Of a DNA stretch of 64,000 nucleotides, positions 10,346 to 19,770 are shown in pieces. Both the position numbers and the translations under genes were made by a program. Origin of the DNA: Streptomyces albogriseolus (lineage in GTDB: Bacteria; Actinomycetota; Actinomycetes; Streptomycetales; Streptomycetaceae); NCBI GenBank assembly GCA_014650475.1, contig BMVA01000022.1:1-64000 (forward strand), given 5' to 3'. Every line of letters begins with the position of its first letter. Within the stretch, counting starts at the first letter, position 1. Under the pieces are notes generated by a model, which was not told the DNA's origin, ran no database searches, and was given only the letters and a program-made list of their open reading frames with translations.

Positions 10346-11962
10346 TCACGGCAGCATCCAGCCGAGCACCGCCGTGCTCTGGCCCACCACGATCAGGCAC
10401 ATCACGAGCAGCAGGCCGAGGCTCCAGGGCAGCACCTTGCGCAGCAGGTCGCCCTCGCGGCCGGCGAGTCCTACGGCCGCGCAGGCGATGGTGAGGTTCT
10501 GCGGCGAGATCATCTTGCCGAGGACGCCGCCGGAGCTGTTGGCGGCGGCGAGCAGTTCGGGCGAGAGGCCGGACTGCTGGGCGGCGGTGACCTGGAGCGC
10601 GCCGAAGAGGGCGTTGGCGGAGGTGTCGGAGCCGGACACGGCGACGCCGAACCAGCCGAGCACCGGGGACAGGAAGGCGAGGCCCGCCCCGGCGGCCGCC
10701 ACGAAGTGACCGATGGTGGCGGCCTGTCCGGAGAGGTTCATGACGTAGGCGAGAGCGAGCACGCTGACCACGGTGAGCAGGGCGAACCGCAGTTCGCGCA
10801 CGGTCTCCAGCCACTCCTTGACCGCCACCCGCGCGTGGACGCCGAGGACCGCCGCGGTGGCGATCCCGGCGAACAGCACGAGCGTCCCGCCGGTGGAGAC
10901 GAGCGGCAGGCTGAACATGTTGCCGCCGACGGGCTCCCCGTCGGGGCCCGCGACGTCCAGCAGCGGCCAGTTCCAGGTCTGCGTGGCCCCGGCGAGCCAG
11001 TCCTTGACGGCCGGGATCTGCGCGACGGCGAAGATCGCGACGATCAGCGCGTAGGGGGCGTACGCCCGCACGACCTCGCCGCGCGGGTCCTCGGCGTCCA
11101 GTTCCTCGCTGCGGGTGCCGGTGAGGACGGAGGACCGTACGGACTCGGCGGCGGGCACGCGCGCGTGCGGCACGGCCATCAGGGCGCCCGCTCCGGCGAG
11201 CGCGGCACCGATGTCGGCGAGCTGGGCGGAGACGTAGTTGGAGGCGGCGAACTGCGCCACGGCGAAGGCGACACCGCACACCAGGGCCGGGACCCAGGTC
11301 TCGCGCAGTCCGCGCCGGCCGTCGACCAGCCACACCAGCACGAGCGGCACCACGAGGGCCAGCAGCGGGGTCTGGCGGCCGACGACGGACGCCACGGAGT
11401 CCAGCGGCAGCCCGGTGACCTGGGCGAGCGTGACGACGGGCGTGCCCATCGCGCCGAACGCCACCGGCGCGGTGTTGGCGACCAGCGCGACCACGGCGGC
11501 GCGTACGGGGTCGAAGCCGAGGGCGACCAGCATCACGGCGGAGATCGCGACGGGGGCGCCGAACCCGGCCAGGGCCTCCAGCAGGGCGCCGAAGCAGAAC
11601 GCGACGACGAGCGCCTGGATGCGGGGGTCGTCGGAGAGCCGGCCGAAGGAGCGGCGCAGGATGTCGAAGTGGCGGGTACGGACCGTCATCCGGTAGATCC
11701 ACAGGGCGTTGACGACGATCCACATGATGGGGAAGAGCCCGAAGACGGCGCCCTGGACGCCGCTGGAGAGCGTCTGGTCCAGGGGCATCCCGTACGCCAG
11801 CCAGGCCACCGCGACGGACGCCGCCAGGCCGATCAGGCCCGCGAGGTGCGCCTTCATCCGGACGCCGCCGAGCAGCACCAGCACGATCAGCAGCGGCAGG
11901 GCCGCCACCAGGGCGGAGAGGCCGAGCGATCCGGCGACGGGTTCCAGTTCCTGGATGTACAC
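10346..11962 (-). CDS. L-lactate permease (LctP family)
   Basis: 538 residues with about 12-14 membrane helices throughout. The family signatures are visible: FCFGALLEALAGFGAPVAIS near residue 125, VANTAPVAFGAMGTPV near 165 and the C-terminal ANSSGGVLGKMISPQNLTIA. LctP proteins import L-lactate (also D-lactate or glycolate) with protons. GTG start at 11962 with GGGAGG at good spacing. No lactate dehydrogenase gene is adjacent. It is probably monocistronic, followed by manB after a 72-base gap. Confidence 0.92.
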   Translation of the reverse strand: MYIQELEPVAGSLGLSALVAALPLLIVLVLLGGVRMKAHLAGLIGLAASVAVAWLAYGMPLDQTLSSGVQGAVFGLFPIMWIVVNALWIYRMTVRTRHFDILRRSFGRLSDDPRIQALVVAFCFGALLEALAGFGAPVAISAVMLVALGFDPVRAAVVALVANTAPVAFGAMGTPVVTLAQVTGLPLDSVASVVGRQTPLLALVVPLVLVWLVDGRRGLRETWVPALVCGVAFAVAQFAASNYVSAQLADIGAALAGAGALMAVPHARVPAAESVRSSVLTGTRSEELDAEDPRGEVVRAYAPYALIVAIFAVAQIPAVKDWLAGATQTWNWPLLDVAGPDGEPVGGNMFSLPLVSTGGTLVLFAGIATAAVLGVHARVAVKEWLETVRELRFALLTVVSVLALAYVMNLSGQAATIGHFVAAAGAGLAFLSPVLGWFGVAVSGSDTSANALFGALQVTAAQQSGLSPELLAAANSSGGVLGKMISPQNLTIACAAVGLAGREGDLLRKVLPWSLGLLLVMCLIVVGQSTAVLGWMLP

Positions 11963-12091
11963 GAGCGCCTCCCGGATTCCGCCATGCGAAAGCGATTTCT
12001 CGCTGGGTCACCGGAATGGTCGTGTCCGCGCCAAGCGGGCGTCAATGGAGGTGCGGTGAAGGGATGCGACGGGGTGACCGGGCGCGCGGCC

Positions 12092-12514
12092 TCAGTTGTC
12101 CGGGGAGCGCAGAACCCGCAGGTGGCCGCGACGGGCGACCTCCATCGGGTCGGCGCCGCGCGCCCCGCCGCCGGCTCCGGCCGCCCGCTCCTGGGGGCGG
12201 GCCGCCTCGCGCACGGCATTGGCGAGCGCTTCCAGGTCGTCCCCGCTGGGCTGCGCCGGGGCGGACCCGTCGAGCAGGCGGACGACCTCCCAGCCACGCG
12301 GCGCGGTGAGGCGCTCGGAGTGCTCGGCGCACAGGTCGTAGCAGTGGGGTTCGGCGTAGGTGGCGAGCGGGCCGAGGACCGCGGTCGAGTCGGCGTAGAC
12401 GTACGTCAGCGTCGCGACGGCGGGACGGCCGCAGGCGGTGCGCGAACAGCGACGTACAGGGCTCACGACGTTGGACGGTACCGCACTCTTGAGCGGGCCG
12501 CGACGACTCTCCAC
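12092..12514 (-). CDS. DUF3499 family protein
   Basis: 140 residues. The conserved actinobacterial core starts SPVRRCSRTACGRPAVATL and contains four Cys and one His arranged like a zinc knuckle (RRCSRTAC, then EPHCYDLCAEH), followed by the conserved LTAPRGWEVVRL. I chose the GTG at 12514 because GGGGGAGTGA lies 4 bases upstream; a GTG at 12466 would start exactly at the core but lacks a ribosome site. Function unknown. An orthologue next to manB is part of the mycobacterial block as well (Rv3258c type, from memory). Confidence 0.83.
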   Translation of the reverse strand: MESRRGPLKSAVPSNVVSPVRRCSRTACGRPAVATLTYVYADSTAVLGPLATYAEPHCYDLCAEHSERLTAPRGWEVVRLLDGSAPAQPSGDDLEALANAVREAARPQERAAGAGGGARGADPMEVARRGHLRVLRSPDN

Positions 12515-12797
12515 CAGGTCACTCCCCCGTGTCGAAGTGTGAAACGCCCCACATACCCCAGGAAGCACACCTCTGTGACCAGGCGGTACGCCGGAACGGC
12601 GGCTTTCGGCCGGTTCTGATTTCGGTCACCAGTCGGCATAAACACCGTCAAATGTCTTGAGGCGATCGGTCCAGGAGAGATACGGAATCGAGCCCAAGCT
12701 TGGCTGGAATGGTCAGGTTGTGACATGGCGCGCGGGTCGGCCGGAACGCGCGTGGGCGTGGGGCGGCACGGCGGCACGACGACTACCCTTCGCAGTG

Positions 12798-13247
12798 ATG
12801 GACAGCCCCGTGACTCCTCGCTCCGCAGGCCCCGGGCCCCGACGCCGTGACCGCCACGGCCGGGGCATGCGCGGCCCGATCGCACCACCCCAGGTGCCGC
12901 TGGCCGCCAGCCGTGCGGAGACGTTCGCGGACCTGGTGCAGGACTCGGTGGAGCGGCTGGAGCGGCGCTGGCCGCAGCTCGCCGACATCGATTTCCTGGT
13001 GCTGGACGTCCCCCGGCTGGACGGCGCGGCCGGACCCGGCTGGGACGAGACGGTCCCGCTGGGCGGGACGGTGACGGCGCGCGACGGCCGCCCCGCGCGC
13101 GTGGTGATCTACCGGCGGCCCGTCGAGATCCGCTCCAAGGGGCGCGACGAGCGGGCGGCGCTGGTCCACGAGATCGTGGTCGAACAGGTCGCCGACCTGC
13201 TGGGACTCACCCCCGAGACGGTCGACCCCCGGTACGGGGAGGACTGA
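12798..13247 (+). CDS. metallopeptidase-like protein with incomplete zinc motif
   Basis: 149 residues of the actinobacterial 'metallopeptidase family' next to DUF3499. The N-terminus (1-35) is basic and probably disordered; the folded part begins around ETFADLVQDSVERLERRWPQL. Near the C-terminus the sequence is LVHEIVVEQVADLLGL: the HE pair is kept but the second His of HExxH is Val, so zinc proteolysis is doubtful. A TACCCT box ends 8 bases before the ATG, suggesting a leaderless transcript. It is transcribed alone, between DUF3499 and the DUF5719 gene. Confidence 0.72.
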   Translation: MDSPVTPRSAGPGPRRRDRHGRGMRGPIAPPQVPLAASRAETFADLVQDSVERLERRWPQLADIDFLVLDVPRLDGAAGPGWDETVPLGGTVTARDGRPARVVIYRRPVEIRSKGRDERAALVHEIVVEQVADLLGLTPETVDPRYGED

Positions 13248-13276
13248 GGTACCGGGGGCGCGCTGGGCTTCCGCGA

Positions 13277-14854
13277 CTACCGCTGGAGCACGGACAGGTT
13301 CTCGGACGCGTCCGGCACCGCCACCATGCCCCGGTCGTCCGGGAGGGGCTGCACCGTGAAGAACGGGACGCCGCCCTCCGTCGAGGCCAGGGTGCGCGAG
13401 GCGTAGACGGGGCCGCCGGCCCGCGTCTCCACCGTCAGCGCGTAGCTGCCCTTCAGCCCCGCGGGCACGGGCGCCTCGATGTCCTGCGTCGTGCCGGACT
13501 TGATGCTGTATGTCTTCGTCTGCGGCGTGCCGCCCTTGGTGCCCGCGGAGGCCGTCACCTTGATCTCGGCGTCGCCCTCGGGCGCGGTGACCGAGAGGGT
13601 GGTGCCCTCGGCGGTGTTGTCCAGCGCCGTCGCCCGCGTCTCGACCGGGCGGGCCGCCGGGATGAACGCCGACTCCTGCTTGCCCCCCTCGCCGCGCAGC
13701 ACCCGCACCGCCGCCACCACCGGCACGGAGCCGTCCGGCGCCGTCAGCACCAGGGAGCCCGCCTCGCCGCGGGTGAGGTCGCCCAGGTCGAAGGCCGCGG
13801 TCATACCGCCCTTGACGTGCAGCGTCTCGTTGCCTGCCGGGGTGATCAGGCCGGACGGGGAGGCCAGCCGCACCTTGAGGTCGACGTCGGCGTCCCCGGG
13901 CGTGAACGCGACCAGGCGCACGGCCGTGGCGTCCTTCGGGATGCCGGGCAGGACCAGGCGGCCCGACGGGTCGGCCGACGCGGGCAGCCAGTCGCCGCCC
14001 GTCTCGTCGTCCAGGGCCTGCACGGCGGCGCCGACCCGGCCGCTGCGCACCACCACGTGCACGGTGACGTCGGTCTGCTTCTCGGCGGTGAGCGTGGACA
14101 GCAGCACCGGCTCGGCGGAGCGGGGCTTGACCGTGATGCCCTCACCCACCGTCGTCTCGAGCTCCCCGTCCTTGCCGTAGAGCTCGATGTCGACCACGGC
14201 CGCGGAGTCGTCCGGGTTGGTCAGGTGGATGTAGTCGGTGCGGCTGCCGTCGGTGCTGGCGCCGGGGAACCAGAACTGCGTGTCGGCGGCGGAGCAGGCG
14301 ACGCCCTGGAGCCCGCGGCCGGTGCCCGCGGCGACCTCGGTGGTCTGCTGCGCGGTCCAGCCGGACGCGAAGCGGCCGTCGGCGGTGCCGACGAGGGCCG
14401 GGGCGTCGGCGCCGTCGGCCTCGGCGGTCACCGGCTTGCCGGGCTCCTGGAGCTGGAGGACGGGCTTGCCGGCCGTGTCGTCCTTCGCGGCGTCCTTCTC
14501 GCCCTTCTCGTCCCCCTCGTCCTTCTCGTCGGCGGCGCCGTTCTCGCCGTCCTTCCCGTCCTCGCTCGTGCCGTCGTCGTCCGGGGCCGACTGCTGCGCG
14601 GCCGCCCGGAGCACGGCCGTGCCCTTGCCGTCCGCGCCCTCCGTGACCGGGGCGAACGAGGTGTACGTCGTCTCGGCCAGGTCGGAGGTGCTGGGCCGAG
14701 GGCACAGCAGGCCGGTGCGCTCCACGGGCAGGGTGGCCGCCGCTCCGGTCCGCTGCTCGGCGGACCCGGGGTCCGGGGCCGAGACCGCGGCGAAACCGGT
14801 GACGGCGGCGAGCGCGGTGGCGCCCGCGATCAGGGACAGGGTGGTGCGGTTCAC
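13277..14854 (-). CDS. DUF5719 secreted/membrane-anchored protein
   Basis: 525 residues starting MNRTTLSLIAGATALAAVTGF, an N-terminal signal or anchor helix. A charged Asp/Glu/Lys-rich linker (about residues 92-130) is followed by repeated beta-sandwich-like segments with few cysteines, as expected outside the membrane. Its GTG start overlaps the stop of the upstream giant glycosyltransferase gene by four bases (GTGA), indicating translational coupling and probably a shared pathway. The same pair (glycosyltransferase plus DUF5719) is conserved next to whiB in Streptomyces (from memory). Biochemical role unknown; a glycan-binding or assembly factor for the coupled enzyme is my inference. Confidence 0.78.
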   Translation of the reverse strand: MNRTTLSLIAGATALAAVTGFAAVSAPDPGSAEQRTGAAATLPVERTGLLCPRPSTSDLAETTYTSFAPVTEGADGKGTAVLRAAAQQSAPDDDGTSEDGKDGENGAADEKDEGDEKGEKDAAKDDTAGKPVLQLQEPGKPVTAEADGADAPALVGTADGRFASGWTAQQTTEVAAGTGRGLQGVACSAADTQFWFPGASTDGSRTDYIHLTNPDDSAAVVDIELYGKDGELETTVGEGITVKPRSAEPVLLSTLTAEKQTDVTVHVVVRSGRVGAAVQALDDETGGDWLPASADPSGRLVLPGIPKDATAVRLVAFTPGDADVDLKVRLASPSGLITPAGNETLHVKGGMTAAFDLGDLTRGEAGSLVLTAPDGSVPVVAAVRVLRGEGGKQESAFIPAARPVETRATALDNTAEGTTLSVTAPEGDAEIKVTASAGTKGGTPQTKTYSIKSGTTQDIEAPVPAGLKGSYALTVETRAGGPVYASRTLASTEGGVPFFTVQPLPDDRGMVAVPDASENLSVLQR

Positions 14855-17800
14855 TGCTGGCTCCCGTCAGGACGCTCGTTGCCCGTGCCGTGGGGGTCGT
14901 ACGGGGTGTCGTAGCCCGGCGGGTACGTCGTCCCGTCGTATCCCTGCGGGTACGTCTGGTCGTAGCCCTGCTGCGGGGTGCCGTAGCCGTACGGGTCGTA
15001 CGCGCCGTCCTGCTGCGGGTAGCCCTCCGCCGGGTACTGCTGTCCGCCGTAGGCGCCGTCCGGGTACTGCTGGTACGGGGCGGCCGCGTAGGCGTTCTCG
15101 TCGTAGCCCGCGTTCTGGTACTGGCCCTGGTCCCAGTCGCCGTAGCCGGCCTGGTGCGGGACCGGTGCCGGGGGGTGCTCCGGCGGGGCGGGCGTGCCGG
15201 CTTCGGCGTCCGTGCCGTACGGGTCCGGGCCGCCCGCGTCCGTGTCGTCCGCGTCGCCGTCCGCTCCGTCGGCCGGGGCCGCTGCGGCGGCCTCCGCCTC
15301 GGCCTGGGCGCGCAGCCGGCGGGCGCGGCGGCCCTCACCGGCGATGGCCTCGGCCGGGACGGGCTCCTCCTCGGGCAGGTCGTCGTCGACGTCACGGCGG
15401 CGGCCGGGCAGCGCCATGACGAGGAGGACGACGGCGAGCAGGCCCTGCGCCCACATCCACAGGGTGTGGGTGAGCGGCTCGTCGTAGGTGACGTCCAGGG
15501 CGCCGCCGGAGGCGGGCAGTTCGAAGCCCTGGGCCCAGCCGTCGACCGTGGTGGGGGTGAGCGGCTTGCCGTCGAGGGTGGCGGTCCAGCCCTCCGCGGC
15601 GGAGTCGGCCAGGCGCAGGACGCGGCCCTCCGCGCCGTCCTCGATCTCGGTGTGGATCTCGACCGGTCCCGCGGCCACGGGCTCCGGGTCGCCCCCGCCC
15701 TCGGCGGGCACGACGGCCGCGCGGGCGACCTGCCGGTCCACCCGCCACAGCGCTCCGCCCGCCTGCTGGCTGAGCCGGCTCAGGCCGGGCGTGGCGTCCA
15801 GCACCCGGGTGACCTCGCGGGGGGCGCCCTGGTGCACCAGGACGTAGCGGACGGCGAAGCCGCCGAGCTGGTCGGCCTGGTCGGCGCCGGAGCCGGCGAC
15901 GAGGTTGGCGACGACCTTGTCGAGCAGTTCGTTCTCGCCGTCCTGGGCGGCGATCTCCGCGTCGCCCATGCGGGCTCCGGAGCCGCGTACCAGGACGTAG
16001 TCGACGCGGTCGGCGGAGTCGGTGTCGAGGACCAGGGTGCGGGCCTGGTCGCGGGTGGCGCTCTCCTCGGCGACGAACGCCGGCACCTGCACCGGGTCGC
16101 GCCGCTCGACAGGTCCGTCGGCGCCTCGGACCATCCAGCCGACGGCGAGGACCAGCGGGCCGACGGCGCAGGCCAGGGCGATCAGCGCGGCGACCGGCTG
16201 GCGCCAGCCGAAGCTCTGCTCGGCGACGCGCGCGCGGGCGCCGTCGGCGCCGAGCGTGCCGGCGGCCAGCAGGGCGATGCCGTAGACGAGGGTGGCGGGG
16301 CCCGCCCAGGCGGAGCCGTTGGACAGGGCCGCGAAGACGAGGCCCACCAGGGCGGCCGTCCACGCCGTGAGGATCGCCGTGCGGCGCTCGGCGCGCAGCA
16401 GGGCGGCCAGCGCGGCGAGGACCAGGCCGATCAGCAGCAGCCCGCCGCTCGTGCCGGGCCCGCCGGGGCTCGCGCCGAGCAGGTCGAGCGCGGACGCGGC
16501 CGACGGCCCGTACGGCAGTCCGGCCTCCTGGAAGAAGCCGAACGGCAGCAGGGACAGCGACCACGGGGCGAGCACCAGCAGGGGGCTGCCGAGCTGGGCC
16601 AGGAAGCGCGGGCCGTAGGTCTTCAGGTCGGCCCTGCGCACGGCCAGCACGCCGAGGCCGAGGACCAGCGCCATCGGCCACACGATCGGGGTGAAGGCCG
16701 TGGTGAGGGTGAGCAGCAGCGCGTACGCCCAGGTGGCGCGCCAGCTGCCGCGGCCGTCCGGTGCGGTGAGGCCGCTCGCGGCGATGCCGGCGCGGGCGAG
16801 GAGGGGCAGCAGCACGGCGAGCACCGCCGTGCCGATGTGTCCCGAGGCCAGGGCGCCGGTCGCGGCGGGCAGGAAGGCGTAGGCGACGGCCGACCACGCG
16901 CGCAGCAGGCGGGACTCGACCAGCGGGCGGGACGCGAAGTACGCGGTGACGCCGGCCAGCGGCACCGAGCAGACCAGCATCACGGTGACGGCGAGGCCGG
17001 TGGAGCCGAGCAGCAGGGTCGCCAGCGCCGCGACGACCGCCAGGTAGGGCGGTGCGGTGCCGGTGCCGCCCGCGCCGACCGCGTGCCAGGCGTCGGTGTA
17101 ACGGGCCCACAGGTCGCCCGCGGCGGCGGGCGCGGGCAGCAGGGCGCCGCCGGCCAGCGCGCCGCCGCCGAGGAGCTGACGGCACGCCACCAGCGAGACC
17201 AGCAGCAGCGTCAGGAAGAGGACCGGTCCCGGGCGGCGGGCGATGCGCTTGAGCCGGGCGAACTGCTCGATCTCGAGGAAGTCGGCGTCGTCGCCGCCGG
17301 GTCCGGACTCGATCGCGCTGCCGTGCCGTCCGGCGCCGGAGACGGCCTCGGGGTCGGAGCGGCCGACGAGGTTGCCCGCGACCTGCTCCACGGTGACGCG
17401 GACGGTCGCGCCGGGCGGCGGGAACAGCGGGCGCAGCTCGCCCTTGTCGACCTGGGGGCTGCCGCGGTCGCGGCGTCCGGCGAGGATGCGCTCGGGACGC
17501 AGCAGAACGCCCATGAGGCCGCGGATCTCGTCGACGGCCTGGCCGGGGACCTTGCCGACCAGGTAGGCGAGGGTGCGCAGCAGCGTGCCCAGGACGACCC
17601 GGAGCAGCACCCAGGGCAGGGCGGCGGTGCGGGTGTTGACGAGGAGGGTGTGGACGGCGCCGGCCTTGTCCACCTTGTGCGGGGATGCGGCGGTGCGGCC
17701 CACGCAGTCGACGGTGCGGCGCTCGCGGGAGGCCGCCTCGGCGTGCCGGACGACCGCCTCGGGCGCGACGAGGACCCGGTACCCGGCGGCGTTGAACCGC

Positions 17801-18573
17801 CAGCACAGGTCGACGTCGTCGCGCATCAGGGGCAAGTGCCGGTCGAACCCGCCGAGCTGCTCGAAGAGGTCGCGGCGGACGAGCATGCCCGCGGTGGACA
17901 CGCTCAGCACCGGCCGCACGTGGTCGTGCTGGCCCTGGTCCTGCTCGCGGCGGTCCAGGCCGGTCCAGCGGCGGCCGGAGTTGGCGATGGAGACGCCGAC
18001 CTCGAGGAGCTGTCTGCGGTCGTACCAGCCGCGGAGCTTGGGGCCGACGACGGCGACGTCCTCGCGGCCGAGCTCGTACTCGTTCTCCACGACGCGCAGC
18101 AGCTCGGCCAGCGCGTCGGGCTCGGGCGCGCAGTCGTCGTGCAGCAGCCACAGCCACTCGACCGGTTCGCCGTAGGGCAGTTCGGGCAGGTCGTAGGCGT
18201 CGTCGCGCCAGCTGCGGGTGACCGGGTCCCAGCCGCTCGGCCGCTTCAGGTACGGCAGGTCGTCGGGGGTGAGGCGCGGGGCGCCGCGGTGGCACTCCTC
18301 GACGGCCTGGCCGAAGCCGGTGCGCCGGGCGAGGTGCAGGACGCGGTCGTCGCCGAGGGCCTCGGTGACCAGCCGGGCGGAGTCGTCGCCGCTGCCGGTG
18401 TCGGCGGCCATCGCGAACTGGACGGGACGCTCCTGGCCGAGCAGGCCGGCCAGCGCGTCCGGCAGCCAGCGGGCGCCGTCGTGGGAGACGAGGACCGCGG
18501 TCACCACGTGACGCGGGAACTCAGGTGCGGCAGCGGAATCCTGACGGGCTGCCGTGTGGCTGTGCACGGACAT
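14851..18573 (-). CDS. large GT2 glycosyltransferase fused to a polytopic membrane domain
   Basis: 1240 residues. The N-terminal GT2 (GT-A) domain, about 25-320, shows the nucleotide-sugar DxD region (WLWLLHDDCAPEPDAL) and the acceptor-side motif RDDVDLCWRFNAAGYRVL seen in rhamnosyl/galactofuranosyl-type transferases. About 450-1000 is a multi-helix membrane region with alternating extracytoplasmic loops, and 1000-1110 looks soluble with one more helix near 1105. The tail (about 1140-1240) is a low-complexity repeat of Tyr, Gln, Gly and Pro. I start at the ATG at 18573 (MSVHSHTAARQD). Likely role: transfer of a sugar to a lipid-linked envelope polymer. The acceptor is unknown. Confidence 0.85.
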   Translation of the reverse strand: MSVHSHTAARQDSAAAPEFPRHVVTAVLVSHDGARWLPDALAGLLGQERPVQFAMAADTGSGDDSARLVTEALGDDRVLHLARRTGFGQAVEECHRGAPRLTPDDLPYLKRPSGWDPVTRSWRDDAYDLPELPYGEPVEWLWLLHDDCAPEPDALAELLRVVENEYELGREDVAVVGPKLRGWYDRRQLLEVGVSIANSGRRWTGLDRREQDQGQHDHVRPVLSVSTAGMLVRRDLFEQLGGFDRHLPLMRDDVDLCWRFNAAGYRVLVAPEAVVRHAEAASRERRTVDCVGRTAASPHKVDKAGAVHTLLVNTRTAALPWVLLRVVLGTLLRTLAYLVGKVPGQAVDEIRGLMGVLLRPERILAGRRDRGSPQVDKGELRPLFPPPGATVRVTVEQVAGNLVGRSDPEAVSGAGRHGSAIESGPGGDDADFLEIEQFARLKRIARRPGPVLFLTLLLVSLVACRQLLGGGALAGGALLPAPAAAGDLWARYTDAWHAVGAGGTGTAPPYLAVVAALATLLLGSTGLAVTVMLVCSVPLAGVTAYFASRPLVESRLLRAWSAVAYAFLPAATGALASGHIGTAVLAVLLPLLARAGIAASGLTAPDGRGSWRATWAYALLLTLTTAFTPIVWPMALVLGLGVLAVRRADLKTYGPRFLAQLGSPLLVLAPWSLSLLPFGFFQEAGLPYGPSAASALDLLGASPGGPGTSGGLLLIGLVLAALAALLRAERRTAILTAWTAALVGLVFAALSNGSAWAGPATLVYGIALLAAGTLGADGARARVAEQSFGWRQPVAALIALACAVGPLVLAVGWMVRGADGPVERRDPVQVPAFVAEESATRDQARTLVLDTDSADRVDYVLVRGSGARMGDAEIAAQDGENELLDKVVANLVAGSGADQADQLGGFAVRYVLVHQGAPREVTRVLDATPGLSRLSQQAGGALWRVDRQVARAAVVPAEGGGDPEPVAAGPVEIHTEIEDGAEGRVLRLADSAAEGWTATLDGKPLTPTTVDGWAQGFELPASGGALDVTYDEPLTHTLWMWAQGLLAVVLLVMALPGRRRDVDDDLPEEEPVPAEAIAGEGRRARRLRAQAEAEAAAAAPADGADGDADDTDAGGPDPYGTDAEAGTPAPPEHPPAPVPHQAGYGDWDQGQYQNAGYDENAYAAAPYQQYPDGAYGGQQYPAEGYPQQDGAYDPYGYGTPQQGYDQTYPQGYDGTTYPPGYDTPYDPHGTGNERPDGSQQ

Positions 18574-18786
18574 CGAGGTACGGGCCCCGGTTCGGTGGAC
18601 TGTGGGGACGCCCGTGCCCGATGGGGGCGGCGAGGCGTCTCGGACGAGCGACCACACTATCGGCTGCACAACAAGGGGGCCCGCCGCCTGTGGAGCAACC
18701 CACCGGCGACGGGCCTTAAGTGACGTTTGTACGAAGAAGCATGTGTAGATCGGGAGTGCGCCGGGCGGCGCCCGGGGCGGTGCGCG

Positions 18787-19050
18787 TCAGACGGCGGCCT
18801 TCTTGAGGCGGCGGCGCTCCCGCTCGGACAGACCGCCCCAGATGCCGAAGCGTTCGTCGTGGGCGAGGGCGTACTCGAGGCACTCGGAGCGGACCTCGCA
18901 GGCGAGGCAGACCTTCTTGGCCTCCCGGGTGGAGCCGCCCTTCTCGGGGAAGAAGGACTCGGGGTCGGTCTGGGCGCACAGCGCGCGCTCCTGCCAGCCG
19001 AGTTCCTCGTCCGCGTCGTCGACCAGCAGTTGCTGCACCAGCTCGGTCAT
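18787..19050 (-). CDS. whiB: WhiB developmental Fe-S regulator
   Basis: 87-residue Wbl protein. It has four cysteines that would hold a [4Fe-4S] cluster (C25, C48, C51, C57), the GIWGG turn after the cluster and a basic C-terminal helix (SERERRRLKKAAV) for DNA contact. WhiB of Streptomyces acts with WhiA to stop aerial growth and start sporulation septation. The position next to fbiA and the DUF5719/glycosyltransferase pair matches whiB (whiB2 in mycobacteria) rather than another Wbl paralogue; this is synteny from memory. The ATG at 19050 is preceded by a promoter-like pair at 19124-19153. Confidence 0.93.
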   Translation of the reverse strand: MTELVQQLLVDDADEELGWQERALCAQTDPESFFPEKGGSTREAKKVCLACEVRSECLEYALAHDERFGIWGGLSERERRRLKKAAV

Positions 19051-19770
19051 GTGCGCCCCTCGTCCGTCCTTCGCGTCCCCGTGATGTAGCCGTTACCGAT
19101 TCCGGCTGAACGACACGAGTGAAATTACAAGTGTGCTGCTCCGGGCGAGTCAAGCCGAGATCTGCTATTGGGCCCCTTATTCACTCTGCGGAACCAAGGC
19201 CGAGCGGAAAGTGTTCAAATCACCCTAAACCTTGACACACGTACGGGACCCGCGAGGGCGTCCGGCCCCCACAGAGCCTCACAAGGGAGGACGCCCAGAG
19301 GATCGATCTCGTTCCGACACCCCTTGCCGCGGCGATCCGGATCACAGTCGGATCACGGGATCGCAACGGCGCGCGGGGCGCCCGGCCGTGCGCACCTTGT
19401 GTCCCGGCAACCGGCTGAGCAAACCTTTCATCTGTCAGATGAACCGGATGAGGTGAACCGGGTCCCACATACCGGGCGTCGAGTTGACTTCGGGGGTGTG
19501 AACCGCTCTCCTTGTGGGCATGCTCGCGAATCCGGCACTCACCTCGACCCGCTCCGCCGGGTTCCTCGGTGCTGCCCGCGCTCGCTGTAGCTGTCGCTGT
19601 ACCGGCTGTTGAGCCACCGCGCTCCCGCCGCCGCGTCCCTGCCGGACCCGGCCTCCGCCTGCTGAATCCGCTCCCACCGGGGCGCCCACTGCCGCCCGCC
19701 CGCGACCCGGGCCATCGCGCGGCGACACCCCCACCGCCCCGCCTCATCGCGCCGAGGACCTCCGTACCCC
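19051..19770. other. 720-base divergent intergenic region whiB / cysteine dioxygenase-like
   Basis: Unusually long and relatively A/T-rich gap for this window (about 19080-19240 and 19420-19510). It holds the whiB promoter candidate. Two forward TTGAC(A/T) boxes (19232-19237 and 19484-19489) lack a convincing -10. The open frames across it have no ribosome sites or domain character. A long upstream regulatory region suits a developmental gene such as whiB. Confidence 0.45.
19124..19153 (-). promoter_or_regulatory. candidate whiB promoter
   Basis: Minus strand TTGACT (19148-19153), 18-base spacer, TGTAAT (19124-19129). Transcription would start around 19117, giving a leader of roughly 65 bases before the whiB ATG. 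Confidence 0.5.

Noticed and set aside
8705-12619. A 1304-codon open frame on the + strand, and similar very long frames at 14890-18723 and 3329-6046
   Set aside because: Each is antisense to well-identified genes, has Arg/Gly/Ala/Val-biased nonsense composition and no domain. High G+C third positions produce such frames.
19168-19590. Open frames in the whiB upstream region as small genes
   Set aside because: No ribosome site, no hydrophobic core or recognisable motif. The G+C dip and promoter elements argue for a regulatory region.
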